A stretch of DNA of 49,196 nt from Planctomycetota bacterium (GTDB lineage: Bacteria; Planctomycetota; PUPC01; JACPCR01): contig JAQBXN010000058.1 in assembly GCA_027625095.1 (NCBI GenBank), forward strand, positions 1 through 49,196, in the 5' to 3' direction. Below the pieces are notes generated by a model. It searched no databases, was not told the DNA's origin, and worked only from the letters and a program-made list of their open reading frames with translations. This document shows, piece after piece, positions 15,929 through 23,842 of this stretch; the stretch's first letter is position 1; every line of letters begins with the position of its first letter. A program made the position numbers and the translations under genes.

Positions 15929-18781
15929 GTGGGTGATTTCATTTTTGCCATCCCGGTTTCCATCTGGTGGGTTATCGCCGCCTGGCCATTGATCGTGGGT
16001 GCGATTCTTTTCCTGTATCGAAAGGAATGGTCTTTCTCCTCACTGAAGAATGTCCTTCCTGCGGTCATCACCCGGGTGGCAGTGGTGACGCTCCTTCTGC
16101 TCTGCCTGCTGCAGCCGGTGTGGAGATCCGAGTTCAGCAAGACCATCCCATTGACCGTGCCGATCTTCATCGATAATTCGGCATCCATGTGGTACCCCGA
16201 TCGCCATCGTAAGGGGCCAGACAAAGTTGAACTCGCCGAACGTCTCGAACTGCTTGATCCAAAACTTCGTTTCAAATTTGAGAGGTTTTTAAAGGGCCAA
16301 CTGCCGGGCGCCCGGAAAGCGCTTGAAGCTGTTGGAGTTGAAAAACTCTTATTCGAGACCGAGCCGGACGGCGAGAAGGTCGACGCAATCGAAGATCGTT
16401 ATGACCAGTTCATCGAACTCGCCCAGGCGTTCAAAGACATGCTCGAGCGCCTCGAAGAGGAAGATGCGGGACTGGCCCTCCTGGACTCCGTAATCAAAGG
16501 CTCCGCAGCCGAAGCACTGCGCGCGGTTTCAAATCGTGGCGGGGCTCTCGAAAAAACATGGGAGAAGATTAGAAAAAAGGAAGTCCGGACCGGCAGCGAT
16601 TACGCCCAGATTGCCCGTGAGATTGAATTGGGCCGGAGTGATGCTTACGAATTTCTGCAGTCGATCTCTGCATACCAGGACAGGGCGGATGAAGAGTTGG
16701 CGGAGTCAGACGATCCCCGTGTCCAGCCAGCGATTGAAAAAGTTACGGAGAGCAATCGTATAGAGCTTCTCCTGCATGTAATGGAAAACATCAAGAAACC
16801 TATTCGGCAGCGGCTCGAGAACCAAAATGTAAAGAGCCCGATCTATATTTTTGGCGAAGAAGAAGCGCTCGATAAGGAAAAGCAGTTCAACCTTGAATAC
16901 CTCAGAGCGGCAAAAATTCGGAAGACTGATATTCCCGCTGAATTCACCCGGCTGTTCAGCAATCTGCCAGATGATGAGGAAATGTCACAGGTGATCCTTA
17001 TCACCGATGGGCGCGATAATTCAGCTTCAGCGGAGGGTGAACTGATCGAAGTATTCAAAAAGAAGAAGCTGCGGGTGATTACCCTCGCCACCGGAATTCC
17101 CGAACCTGCACCGGACGTCGGCATCCTCAATTCTGAACTGCCCTCCAGGGCCTTTGATGGCGATACCGTGCCGCTGAAGATGAAAATGAAAATGGTTGGC
17201 AATCACGAAGGGGACATCAAGATTCGCGTGATGTCCGGCGATCAAATTATTGAAGAGCGAATTGTGCCGAAAGATGTGGAACGCGATGAACTGGGCCGCT
17301 TCGATTTCACCATGGAATTCAAGGTCGACGGCGAAAAGCCGCCGCAGAGGGTCGAGCTCCTTTCCGACGACACCATCCCGGAAAACAACGAACGCACCCT
17401 CGATATGTGGGTGCGAAAGGAGCAGATCAGCGTGCTGTTCATCGATGAGTTCCCTCGCTGGGAGAGTCGCTATCTGAACATGATGCTTCGCCGGGACAAG
17501 CGGATGGATTTGAAGAAAATGAGGACCATCTTTACCGCATCACTAAAAGACCGAATGCTCAAACGTGGAGATGGCGCCCGCGAGTTCCCGGCTGATGAAG
17601 AATCGCTCTTCGACTTTGATCTCATCATCCTCGGCGATCTGCCTCCCGAAACTTTCACACGGGAAGAAATGGCTCGGCTGGTTGCATTTGTCAGGGATAG
17701 ATCGGGATCGATCATCTTTCTCGCCGGTCCAAACTTTGTGCCCGGGGGCTGGCAGAACACGCCACTGGAAGCCCTGCTCCCCGCGCAGCCTGCTCGCCGC
17801 ATTCCCATCCAGAACGCCGCGCTCAAAATGTCACTTACCGATGAAGGTAAGGAGGCAGACTTCATTCGACCCTACAAAGGCCCGGTGAATTCCGCAGGCC
17901 ACGGACGCCTCCACTGGACCCGTAACGACATCGCTAAGACACCGACCGCATCTGTCCTTGCGGAAGATGCTGGCACCGGTTTACCAATTGTCATCACCTC
18001 TCTCTACGGCACGGGCAAGACTCTCTTCCTGGCCTCGGATGAATTCTGGCGCTGGCGGTATCGTTCCGGCTGGAAATACCACCACGCCTACTGGAGCATG
18101 ATTCTGCTTTGGGCCACCAGTGAAAAGATCGAGGGTGTGAGCAAATTCGCCAAGATCCACATGGACAAGCTGAAACTGACCACAACTGAAAACGCACAGG
18201 TCGAACTCAAGCTGATGGATAAGAGCGGCAAACCTTTGGAGAGCAGCCTGGGCTTCATCCACCTTGAAAGCATCAGCGGAGGTGAAGAAGAAGACAAAAA
18301 GGTTGCAGCGGATGGTGGGGGCAATCAGCCGAAGACTGAAATCAAGGAACCCATAGTCGAAGAGGATTCAAAGAAGATCGACAAGAAGATCCCCTATCAG
18401 GTCGTCGATGTCGGCGGACGTTATCGGATCGAACTGGGTGAGCTTTCTGCGGGACGTTATCGCATCAGCCCCATCGTTACCGAGCTCGAAGGCGAAAATC
18501 TGGATGCCAAGCTGGAATTCGAAGTCGTGGAGGAAACCACAATGGAAAATCTCTACATCCATCAAAACCGTTCGTTCCTCGAGCGGCTCAGCGAAGAAAC
18601 CGGCGGCAAATTTTTCGATTTTGCTGATTACGCCAAGTTGCCGGAAGCGGTCACAACCGACGAAAGGGAAGTCAGACGCACAGAATCCACCGAATTATGG
18701 GATACATGGTGGATGCTTGTAGCAGTGGTGGGCCTGCTGGTTTGCGAATGGGTATTCCGGAAGCGCCGAAATCTGGTCTGA
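15929..18781 (+). CDS. Large VWA-domain membrane protein (BatA/GATase-like type)
   Basis: A 950-residue protein. Two membrane helices lie at about 11-30 and 45-63 and one near the C-terminus (about 928-945), with a large periplasmic region between. A von Willebrand A fold starts at PIFIDNSASMW (metal-site D82, S84, S86) and resumes at VILITDGRDNS (about 355-364); the roughly 200 residues between them are a helical, charged insertion. Further on, VLFIDEFPRWESRYLNMML and DLIILGDLPPETFTREEM are typical of the glutamine-amidotransferase-like domain in this family of planctomycete-type membrane proteins. GTG start; an in-frame stop 15 bases upstream rules out a longer one. No Shine-Dalgarno is visible; the heptamer repeat is in its place. 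Function unknown. Confidence 0.75.
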   Translation: MGDFIFAIPVSIWWVIAAWPLIVGAILFLYRKEWSFSSLKNVLPAVITRVAVVTLLLLCLLQPVWRSEFSKTIPLTVPIFIDNSASMWYPDRHRKGPDKVELAERLELLDPKLRFKFERFLKGQLPGARKALEAVGVEKLLFETEPDGEKVDAIEDRYDQFIELAQAFKDMLERLEEEDAGLALLDSVIKGSAAEALRAVSNRGGALEKTWEKIRKKEVRTGSDYAQIAREIELGRSDAYEFLQSISAYQDRADEELAESDDPRVQPAIEKVTESNRIELLLHVMENIKKPIRQRLENQNVKSPIYIFGEEEALDKEKQFNLEYLRAAKIRKTDIPAEFTRLFSNLPDDEEMSQVILITDGRDNSASAEGELIEVFKKKKLRVITLATGIPEPAPDVGILNSELPSRAFDGDTVPLKMKMKMVGNHEGDIKIRVMSGDQIIEERIVPKDVERDELGRFDFTMEFKVDGEKPPQRVELLSDDTIPENNERTLDMWVRKEQISVLFIDEFPRWESRYLNMMLRRDKRMDLKKMRTIFTASLKDRMLKRGDGAREFPADEESLFDFDLIILGDLPPETFTREEMARLVAFVRDRSGSIIFLAGPNFVPGGWQNTPLEALLPAQPARRIPIQNAALKMSLTDEGKEADFIRPYKGPVNSAGHGRLHWTRNDIAKTPTASVLAEDAGTGLPIVITSLYGTGKTLFLASDEFWRWRYRSGWKYHHAYWSMILLWATSEKIEGVSKFAKIHMDKLKLTTTENAQVELKLMDKSGKPLESSLGFIHLESISGGEEEDKKVAADGGGNQPKTEIKEPIVEEDSKKIDKKIPYQVVDVGGRYRIELGELSAGRYRISPIVTELEGENLDAKLEFEVVEETTMENLYIHQNRSFLERLSEETGGKFFDFADYAKLPEAVTTDEREVRRTESTELWDTWWMLVAVVGLLVCEWVFRKRRNLV

Positions 18782-19074
18782 AGTAATTTCAGCGAGCAGA
18801 CCCCTACTCAGAAACACCGTGGCTGCGCTCTCCTGATCAGGATTCTCCTGAGTCGCAGAAAGAGAAGACGCCGGCCTGGAGGTTTGTCGTTACCCAGATC
18901 GCGTGCAGCGCCCCCTGCCAGCTCGTATGGCACGTAAGCTGAGATCTGTAGGCTAGCCCAGCTTGAACACCAAATTGAATAGTTGAGGGCCGCGGCATCG
19001 CTAGAGTGCCAAATTTGGCACTTTCCCTTCCAAATGGCGTGTAGTGAAGACCTACCCCTGTTTTGCTTCAGACG
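18782..19074. other. Intergenic region left of the IS element
   Basis: A 293-bp stretch with no gene. TCCTGATCAGGA at 18831-18842 is a perfect 12-bp palindrome. An 18-bp palindrome is listed separately. Nothing else could be supported. Confidence 0.4.
19005..19022. promoter_or_regulatory. Perfect 18-bp palindrome, possible operator
   Basis: AGTGCCAAATTTGGCACT is a perfect palindrome without spacer, the form expected for a site bound by a dimeric regulator. It lies 53 bp left of the IS end; before insertion it may have stood upstream of the substrate-binding protein gene. No regulator gene is adjacent, so its role is a guess. Confidence 0.35.
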
Positions 19075-19136
19075 GAATTGGACAATCCTGGCGTTCGAGA
19101 TAGTTGTATTTCGAACCCTTACTGGAGGATTGTCCT

Positions 19137-19445
19137 ATGCGCAAGCCACGCAAGTTTTACACGTCGAAGGAAAAGGTCGCGATCCTGAAAGAATTTTTGG
19201 TTGACCGCGTCCCGGTGTCCGACGTTTGTGACAAACACGGTATCCATCCCACAGTCTTCTACCGCTGGCAGAAGCTGTTCTTCGAGAATGGCGAGGCTGC
19301 TTTCGACCGGACAGCGCCCCAAGCTGAGACGCGTCTTGAACGCGAGAACCAGGCATTGAAAGACAAGCTTCAGCGGAAGAACGAGGTGCTCTCCGAACTC
19401 ATGGAGGAGCATGTCTCTCTAAAAAAAACTCTTGGGGAAATCTGA
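19137..19445 (+). CDS. IS3-family transposase OrfA
   Basis: A 102-residue protein with an N-terminal helix-turn-helix (YTSKEKVAILKEFLVDRVPVSDVCDKHGIHPTVFYRWQ, described here in parts) that binds the IS ends. A coiled-coil leucine-zipper-like tail (RLERENQALKDKLQRKNEVL) follows, as expected for OrfA. GGAG lies seven bases before the ATG; a longer frame from 19104 is less likely. Near its end a run of eight A (19421-19428) can shift ribosomes by -1 into orfB, giving the fused OrfAB transposase. Confidence 0.92.
   Translation: MRKPRKFYTSKEKVAILKEFLVDRVPVSDVCDKHGIHPTVFYRWQKLFFENGEAAFDRTAPQAETRLERENQALKDKLQRKNEVLSELMEEHVSLKKTLGEI
19421..19428 (+). promoter_or_regulatory. A8 slippery run, programmed -1 frameshift site
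   Basis: Eight A bases at the end of orfA. The orfB frame is exactly -1 relative to orfA and is open across this run (AAA AAA AAC TCT TGG GGA), so slipping here yields one fused protein. This arrangement is the usual control of IS3-family transposase production. Confidence 0.8.
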
Positions 19446-19456
19446 ATCAGAACTGG

Positions 19457-20497
19457 GTGCCCCACGACATCCGCGACACCGTGGTCGATTTCGTCACTGA
19501 CTGGTCAGACAAAACGGAGATTCCTAAGGTGAAGTTCATTCGATGGCTCAGTTTATCTAAGAGCAAATTCTACAACTGGGGTAAACGCTACGGGAAGGTC
19601 AACGAACACAATGCCCGTCTCCCGCGGGACTCCTGGCTGGAAGAATGGGAAAAGACCGCCATCATCGACTTCCATGATGAGAACCCTTTGGAAGGCTACC
19701 GCCGTCTGACCTTCATGATGCTCGACCGGGATGTCGTGGCGGTTAGCCCATCCAGTGTCTATCGGGTGCTCCGGGAAGCCGGCCTCCTGTCCCGCTGGAA
19801 GGCCAAGCCGACCAGCAAGGGAAAAGGCTTCAAGCAGCCTGAGAAGCCCCACGAGCATTGGCACGTGGACATAACGTACATCAACATCTGCGGCACGTTT
19901 TACTATCTGCTGGCGGTTCTCGATGGTTGTAGCCGATACGTCGTCCACTGGGAGATCCGAGAATCCATGACCGAGGCCGAAGCGGAAATCATTCTGCAGC
20001 GGGCACACGAGAAACATCCCGGCGTGCGCCCACGTATCATTACGGACAATGGCCCTCAGTTTATCGCCAAGGACTTCAAGGAGTTCATCCGTATCTCCGG
20101 AATGACGCACGTGAAAACGTCGCCCTACTATCCCCAATCCAACGGGAAAGTCGAGCGATGGAACGGCACTCTCAAGACCGAATGCATTCGCCCGAAGACA
20201 CCACTTGACCTTGAAGACAGCAGGCGAGTCGTCGACAAATTCGTCAGGCACTACAACGAAGTTCGACTTCACAGCGCCATCGGCTACGTCACCCCGAAGG
20301 ACCGACTGGAGGGCCGCCACGAAGACATTTTCACAGAGCGAGATCGCAAGCTGGAAGAAGCAAGAGAAAGGAGGAAAACCAATCGCCAGAAAGCCTGGCA
20401 AGCCAGCATGGATGAATTCGGGCTGAAGAGCCCTACAATCAACGCGCCGGGTGAAACAGAGGCAGGCTCTGCTGAGGAACAACCTGCCAAGGGATAG
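19457..20497 (+). CDS. IS3-family transposase OrfB (integrase catalytic domain)
   Basis: A 346-residue DDE recombinase part. The retroviral-integrase-type core has D138 (HWHVDITYI), D197 (RIITDNGPQF) and E233 (NGKVERWNGTLK), with 35 residues between the second Asp and Glu, the DD35E spacing. An HTH_21-like segment (DFHDENPLEGYRRLTFMMLD) precedes it. The first ATG-like codon is at 19457 (GTG), but the protein is probably made mainly as OrfAB by frameshifting upstream. The tail after about residue 295 is charged and helical. Confidence 0.92.
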   Translation: MPHDIRDTVVDFVTDWSDKTEIPKVKFIRWLSLSKSKFYNWGKRYGKVNEHNARLPRDSWLEEWEKTAIIDFHDENPLEGYRRLTFMMLDRDVVAVSPSSVYRVLREAGLLSRWKAKPTSKGKGFKQPEKPHEHWHVDITYINICGTFYYLLAVLDGCSRYVVHWEIRESMTEAEAEIILQRAHEKHPGVRPRIITDNGPQFIAKDFKEFIRISGMTHVKTSPYYPQSNGKVERWNGTLKTECIRPKTPLDLEDSRRVVDKFVRHYNEVRLHSAIGYVTPKDRLEGRHEDIFTERDRKLEEARERRKTNRQKAWQASMDEFGLKSPTINAPGETEAGSAEEQPAKG

Positions 20498-20523
20498 CCC
20501 GGCCGGACTCACCGAGCCGACGG

Positions 20524-20554
20524 GCTGATGGGGGCAAACCTCGTCCCCATCAGC
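20524..20554 (+). terminator. Hairpin after the transposase gene
   Basis: GCTGATGGGG (20524-20533) pairs perfectly with CCCCATCAGC (20545-20554) around an 11-base loop, 27 bp after the orfB stop. A second hairpin, TCTGCCC-GATA-GGGCAGA (20602-20619), lies before the right IS end and is followed by CTTTGT. Together they probably end the transposase transcript. Confidence 0.6.
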
Positions 20555-20689
20555 TCTTCACAAACGTCGGACGGATAGACCCGCAATGCCTTAGAAAACC
20601 TTCTGCCCGATAGGGCAGACTTTGTAGCTTATTCCAGAACGCCAAAAGTCCAATTCATGCTGAACCAGTGCAAATCTAAGTGCAACGTG

Positions 20690-20717
20690 TTGGATTCAGT
20701 TAAATCAATCATATAAC
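20690..20717 (+). promoter_or_regulatory. Candidate sigma-70 promoter for the substrate-binding protein gene
   Basis: TTGGAT (20690-20695) and TATAAC (20712-20717) are 16 bp apart and lie 42 bp before the ATG at 20760, just outside the right end of the IS element. Confidence 0.45.
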
Positions 20718-20759
20718 CGAAGGCGTTAGTCATGCAGCTTTAATCTACGCCCATACCAC

Positions 20760-22121
20760 ATGCCGAACTACACAAAATACATTCTCCTTTTCATTTCCTA
20801 CGCGGTCATCCTGGGCGCGCCGTTCGCCTTTCGGCCAGAGGGGGAAGATTTCGAGCCGGAAACGAAGATCAGAATCTTGTCGCCACACTGGGAAGGGATT
20901 AAGTACGAGTTCCAACGCGGGTTCAGAGACTGGTATCTGGAGAAGGCCGGCAAGAAGGTAGATATCGAGTGGCTCGATGTCGGCGGGACTTCTGACATCA
21001 AGCGCTACCTTGAAAGTGAGTACCAGAGTAATCCGGAAGGCGGGGGCCAGGATATGGTGTTCGGAGGAGGGACGAGTTTTTTCGTTCGTTTGAAAGAAAG
21101 TGGATTCACGCAGGCGTACAAGTTGCCTGATGAAATGCTCGCACTCGTACCTCAGGATGCGTCGGGCGTGCCGATTTATGATCCGGAATATCACTGGTAC
21201 GGTGCAGCGCTGTCTGGTTTTGGCGTCATCTACAACAAGGGAATTCTTGATTCGCGAAAGATACCGTACCCGAAGACATGGGAGGATCTGACCTCGCCGA
21301 AGCTTTTCACCTGGCTGGGGTCGGCAGATCCGGGGAAGAGCGGCTCGATTCACATGATGTTTGAAATCGTACTTCAGGCCTACGGATGGGAGAAAGGTCT
21401 AGACGTCCTGGCTCGTATGGGCGCAAACTCGCGCTCTTTTGCGGACGGCGGCGGTTCCATTCCAATGGACGTTGCCCGCGGAGAAAACGCGCTGGGCATG
21501 TGCATCGATTTTTACGCGGGCGCCAAGATTGCAGAGGTCGGCGACGACCTGATCGGATTCGTCATGCCGAAAGGGCTTACCGTGATTGATTCTGACCCCA
21601 TCGCCATACTGAAGGGCAGTCCAAACCTTGAGGAGTCGAGAGGATTCGTCCGATACGTGATGTCAGAAGAAGGCCAGAAAATATGGATGTTGCGAAAAGG
21701 CGCGGCCGGTGGGCCAAAGCGATTCGGCCTGGCCAGGCTGAGCGTGATGCCATCGCTCTACAAGACCGATCCGGCCGTGATGCTCATCGACCAGGATTCC
21801 AGCCCATTTAAGGGCGATTCGAATTTCAACTATGACAGCAAGAAAGGCGGCGCCCGGTGGCAGGTTATCAGCGACTTTATGCGGGCCGCGCTCATCGATA
21901 CCCATGAGGAGGCGGTCAGGGCATGGAAAGCGATCATTGATAATAATTTTCCACACGAGGCGAATGCAATTCTCGGCAAGGGCCCGCTCACCGAAGCAGA
22001 AGTCATGGAATTGGTCTCCGGATGGAAGGACGCCCAATTCCGTGAAAAGACCCGTTCCGGCTGGGTGAAGTGGTACCGGGAGCACTACAGGAAAGTAAAA
22101 GAATTGGCGGAGAGCGGGTAA
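20760..22121 (+). CDS. ABC transporter substrate-binding protein, iron-type family
   Basis: A 453-residue protein. An N-terminal signal/anchor segment (KYILLFISYAVILGAPFAF) precedes a two-lobed type 2 periplasmic binding fold. Family patterns include YHWYGAALSGFGVIYNKGIL, PKTWEDLTSPKL and EESRGFVRYVMSEEGQKIW, as in Fe(3+)/thiamine/polyamine-type binding proteins. It would capture a solute in the periplasm for an ABC importer. No permease or ATPase gene is nearby, and the IS element is just upstream, so it is an orphan or was separated from partners. The ligand is unknown. No Shine-Dalgarno is visible before the ATG. Confidence 0.78.
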   Translation: MPNYTKYILLFISYAVILGAPFAFRPEGEDFEPETKIRILSPHWEGIKYEFQRGFRDWYLEKAGKKVDIEWLDVGGTSDIKRYLESEYQSNPEGGGQDMVFGGGTSFFVRLKESGFTQAYKLPDEMLALVPQDASGVPIYDPEYHWYGAALSGFGVIYNKGILDSRKIPYPKTWEDLTSPKLFTWLGSADPGKSGSIHMMFEIVLQAYGWEKGLDVLARMGANSRSFADGGGSIPMDVARGENALGMCIDFYAGAKIAEVGDDLIGFVMPKGLTVIDSDPIAILKGSPNLEESRGFVRYVMSEEGQKIWMLRKGAAGGPKRFGLARLSVMPSLYKTDPAVMLIDQDSSPFKGDSNFNYDSKKGGARWQVISDFMRAALIDTHEEAVRAWKAIIDNNFPHEANAILGKGPLTEAEVMELVSGWKDAQFREKTRSGWVKWYREHYRKVKELAESG

Positions 22122-22182
22122 GTGGCTGGATGTCAGACGCCAGAAGTTAGCCCATTTGACAGAGATCCATATCATATCGCCC

Positions 22183-22419
22183 ATGCCTACGGTTCTCAGA
22201 ATAGGCCCTTACAGGTTCTTTTTTTATTCTGGCGACAGAGACGAGCCTTTGCATCTGCACGTAGAGCGCGATGACTGCGAAGCCAAGTTCTGGTTGGAAC
22301 CAGTTTATCTTGAGAGAAGCCGTGGGTTCAGGCCGAATGAAATTAATACGATACAAAATTACGTCCTTGAAAATCACAAATTACTAATGGGGAGTTGGTA
22401 TGAGTTTTTCGGCAGTTGA
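22183..22419 (+). CDS. DUF4160 small protein, possible toxin-antitoxin member
   Basis: A 78-residue protein with the DUF4160 pattern: MPTVLRIGPYRFFFYSGD at the start, then EPLHLHVERDD and AKFWLEP, and a helical tail NEINTIQNYVLENHKLL. DUF4160 genes are commonly paired with a DUF2442 gene, as here, and such pairs are suspected toxin-antitoxin modules; function is unproven. The next gene starts inside its 3' end (20-bp overlap), so they are translationally coupled. Confidence 0.82.
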   Translation: MPTVLRIGPYRFFFYSGDRDEPLHLHVERDDCEAKFWLEPVYLERSRGFRPNEINTIQNYVLENHKLLMGSWYEFFGS

Positions 22420-22711
22420 TGCTGAAACCACGGCCGTTTCCATCTCAATCTCAGACGATTCGTTGTCCGTAGAGCTTTCGGATGGTCGGTCAATTTCAGT
22501 TCCCCTTGCTTGGTTTCCGCGCCTCACGTATGGGAATACGGGGGAGAGAAACAATTGGCGATTCATTGGTAATGGGATTGGGATCCATTGGCCCGAATTG
22601 GATGAGGATATAAGTGTCGAGAATCTTCTGACGGGCAAGCGATCAAGTGAGAGCCAACATTCACTCAAACAATGGCTGGATGCGCGACAGACCGAAGGTG
22701 GCACTGCCTGA
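22400..22711 (+). CDS. DUF2442 small protein, partner of DUF4160
   Basis: A 103-residue protein with the DUF2442 pattern: a beta-strand rich core including LSVELSDGRSISVPLAWFPRL and GIHWPELDEDISVENLLTG. It is a usual companion of DUF4160. GGGGAG precedes the ATG by four bases. Its start overlaps the end of the DUF4160 gene. The C-terminal tail after about residue 80 is likely helical or disordered. Confidence 0.82.
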   Translation: MSFSAVDAETTAVSISISDDSLSVELSDGRSISVPLAWFPRLTYGNTGERNNWRFIGNGIGIHWPELDEDISVENLLTGKRSSESQHSLKQWLDARQTEGGTA

Positions 22712-22717
22712 CAGATC

Positions 22718-23578
22718 GTGAGCGATACCCCCTTTACCTATCAACTCCTCGATACCGGCAACGGCTGCAAGCTCGAACAGGTCGGGCCTTTCCGTCTCAA
22801 CCGACCTGCAACCCAAGCCGTATGGCCGATGACGTTGCCACGGCAGGAATGGCAAGAGGCGGATGCAACTTACACTCGTGATTCTTCAGGCAGCGGCAAA
22901 TGGGCATACAAAAATTCAAGGCTTCCTGATGCCTGGGAGGTTGAGTTCCATGGCCTGAAATTTGAAATCAAGCCAACGGCATTCGGCCACCTTGGAATAT
23001 TTCCCGAACACCGAATCATCTGGCAGCGTCTGGAGGCTCTCTCACTCGATCCGGATACCGAAATTCTGAATCTGTTTGCTTACACTGGCGGCGGGACCTT
23101 GTCCGCTGCCCGGGCCGGATATCGAGTCTGTCACCTGGATGCGTCAAAGGGTGCAGTAAACTGGGCAAAGAAAAATGCGGAGTTGTCCGGCCTCTCGGAA
23201 AAACCAGTCCGGTGGATCGTGGATGACGTCACCAAATTCCTCCAGCGAGAGGTTCGCCGCGGCAGGCAATATGACGGCCTTATCATAGACCCACCCTCAT
23301 ATGGCCGCGGTGCAAAGGGAGAAGTATTCAAAATAGAACGAGATATCTCGGAATTACTCGACCTCACAAGGAAGGTTTTGAAACCGGTGCCGCGTTTCAT
23401 TGGGCTGAGCTGCCATTCGCCGGGCTTTACTCCGATAGTTCTGAGCAATCTGCTGGAGTCTTTGACGATGGGGAATAAGGGCGTTATCCAATCCGGTGAG
23501 ATGTTTATCCAGGATGATCAGGCAAAGAAACTGCCACTGGGTGCGTGGTCGGCTTGGGACGTAATGAGTAATGAGTAA
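22718..23578 (+). CDS. Class I SAM-dependent methyltransferase, RlmI/RlmK-like
   Basis: A 286-residue protein with a Rossmann-type SAM-binding core. Motif I is ILNLFAYTGGGTLSA (about 116-130), and the amino-methyltransferase-like DPPSYGRG is at 191-198. This pattern is typical of 23S rRNA cytosine methyltransferases of the RlmI/RlmK group, but the PUA domain of RlmI is lacking, so the target RNA is uncertain. GTG start, six bases after the DUF2442 stop; no strong ribosome binding site. The last six codons (DVMSNE) and the stop come from an inverted heptamer repeat copy, so the original end of the gene (about LPLGAWSAW) has been joined to the repeat. Confidence 0.82.
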   Translation: MSDTPFTYQLLDTGNGCKLEQVGPFRLNRPATQAVWPMTLPRQEWQEADATYTRDSSGSGKWAYKNSRLPDAWEVEFHGLKFEIKPTAFGHLGIFPEHRIIWQRLEALSLDPDTEILNLFAYTGGGTLSAARAGYRVCHLDASKGAVNWAKKNAELSGLSEKPVRWIVDDVTKFLQREVRRGRQYDGLIIDPPSYGRGAKGEVFKIERDISELLDLTRKVLKPVPRFIGLSCHSPGFTPIVLSNLLESLTMGNKGVIQSGEMFIQDDQAKKLPLGAWSAWDVMSNE

Positions 23579-23586
23579 TGAGTAAG
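23558..23586 (-). repeat. Heptamer repeat element, copy B (inverted)
   Basis: A perfect 29-bp copy of the repeat in inverse orientation: GAC(GTAATGA)3GTAAG. It covers the last codons and the stop of the methyltransferase gene. It is the exact reverse complement of the copy beginning at 23695. Confidence 0.95.
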
Positions 23587-23694
23587 CTGAAACTGCTAAC
23601 TGCTGAGTCTGCTGTCTGGAATTCAAGTGAGGTGGAGATTCGTAAAAGCTGCAGTGTCCGATGCCTGCAATCTGTAATCTCTTGCACAATCTTT

Positions 23695-23765
23695 CTTACT
23701 CATTACTCATTACTCATTACGTCCATTACTCATTACGTCCATTACTCATTACGTCCATTACGTCC
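23695..23765 (+). repeat. Heptamer repeat array, copy C with 16-bp tandem units
   Basis: It begins with a perfect 29-bp copy of the repeat (23695-23723). The unit CATTACTCATTACGTC then occurs three times in tandem (23708, 23724, 23740), followed by a partial unit CATTACGTCC. With copy B it forms a 29-bp perfect inverted repeat separated by 108 bp. It lies 77 bp upstream of the next gene. Confidence 0.95.
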
Positions 23766-23842
23766 TGGCTGCTGCAAAACTGTTTTCGTTGTTTAGAATC
23801 TCATTTCATTCGACCGATCCACGCTGAGAGGGATTCAACACG

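Larger units (their letters stand above)
19075..20656 (+). mobile_element. IS3-family insertion sequence
   Basis: A 1.58-kb element with two overlapping-frame genes (orfA, orfB) and imperfect terminal inverted repeats. The left end GAATTGGAC (19075-19083) with TGGCGTTC (19089-19096) matches, inverted, GAACGCCA (20637-20644) and GTCCAATTC (20648-20656), with a 2-base indel between the two blocks. The exact boundary is uncertain: AATT stands at both outer edges (19076-19079 and 20652-20655), so it may be a 4-bp target duplication with the element running from GGAC to GTCC. Both genes and the frameshift site are intact, so the element looks recently active. Confidence 0.85.

Noticed and set aside
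19019..19030. Possible sigma-54 promoter (TGGCAC near 19016)
   Set aside because: The -12 part TTGC at the right spacing is missing; the match is part of the palindrome.
19553..20512. 319-codon open frame on the minus strand inside the transposase gene
   Set aside because: It is wholly antisense to orfB, which has clear DDE motifs; no recognisable domain in the antisense product.
23695..23765. Possible CRISPR array
   Set aside because: The 16-bp units are contiguous without spacers and there are no cas genes, so it is a tandem repeat.
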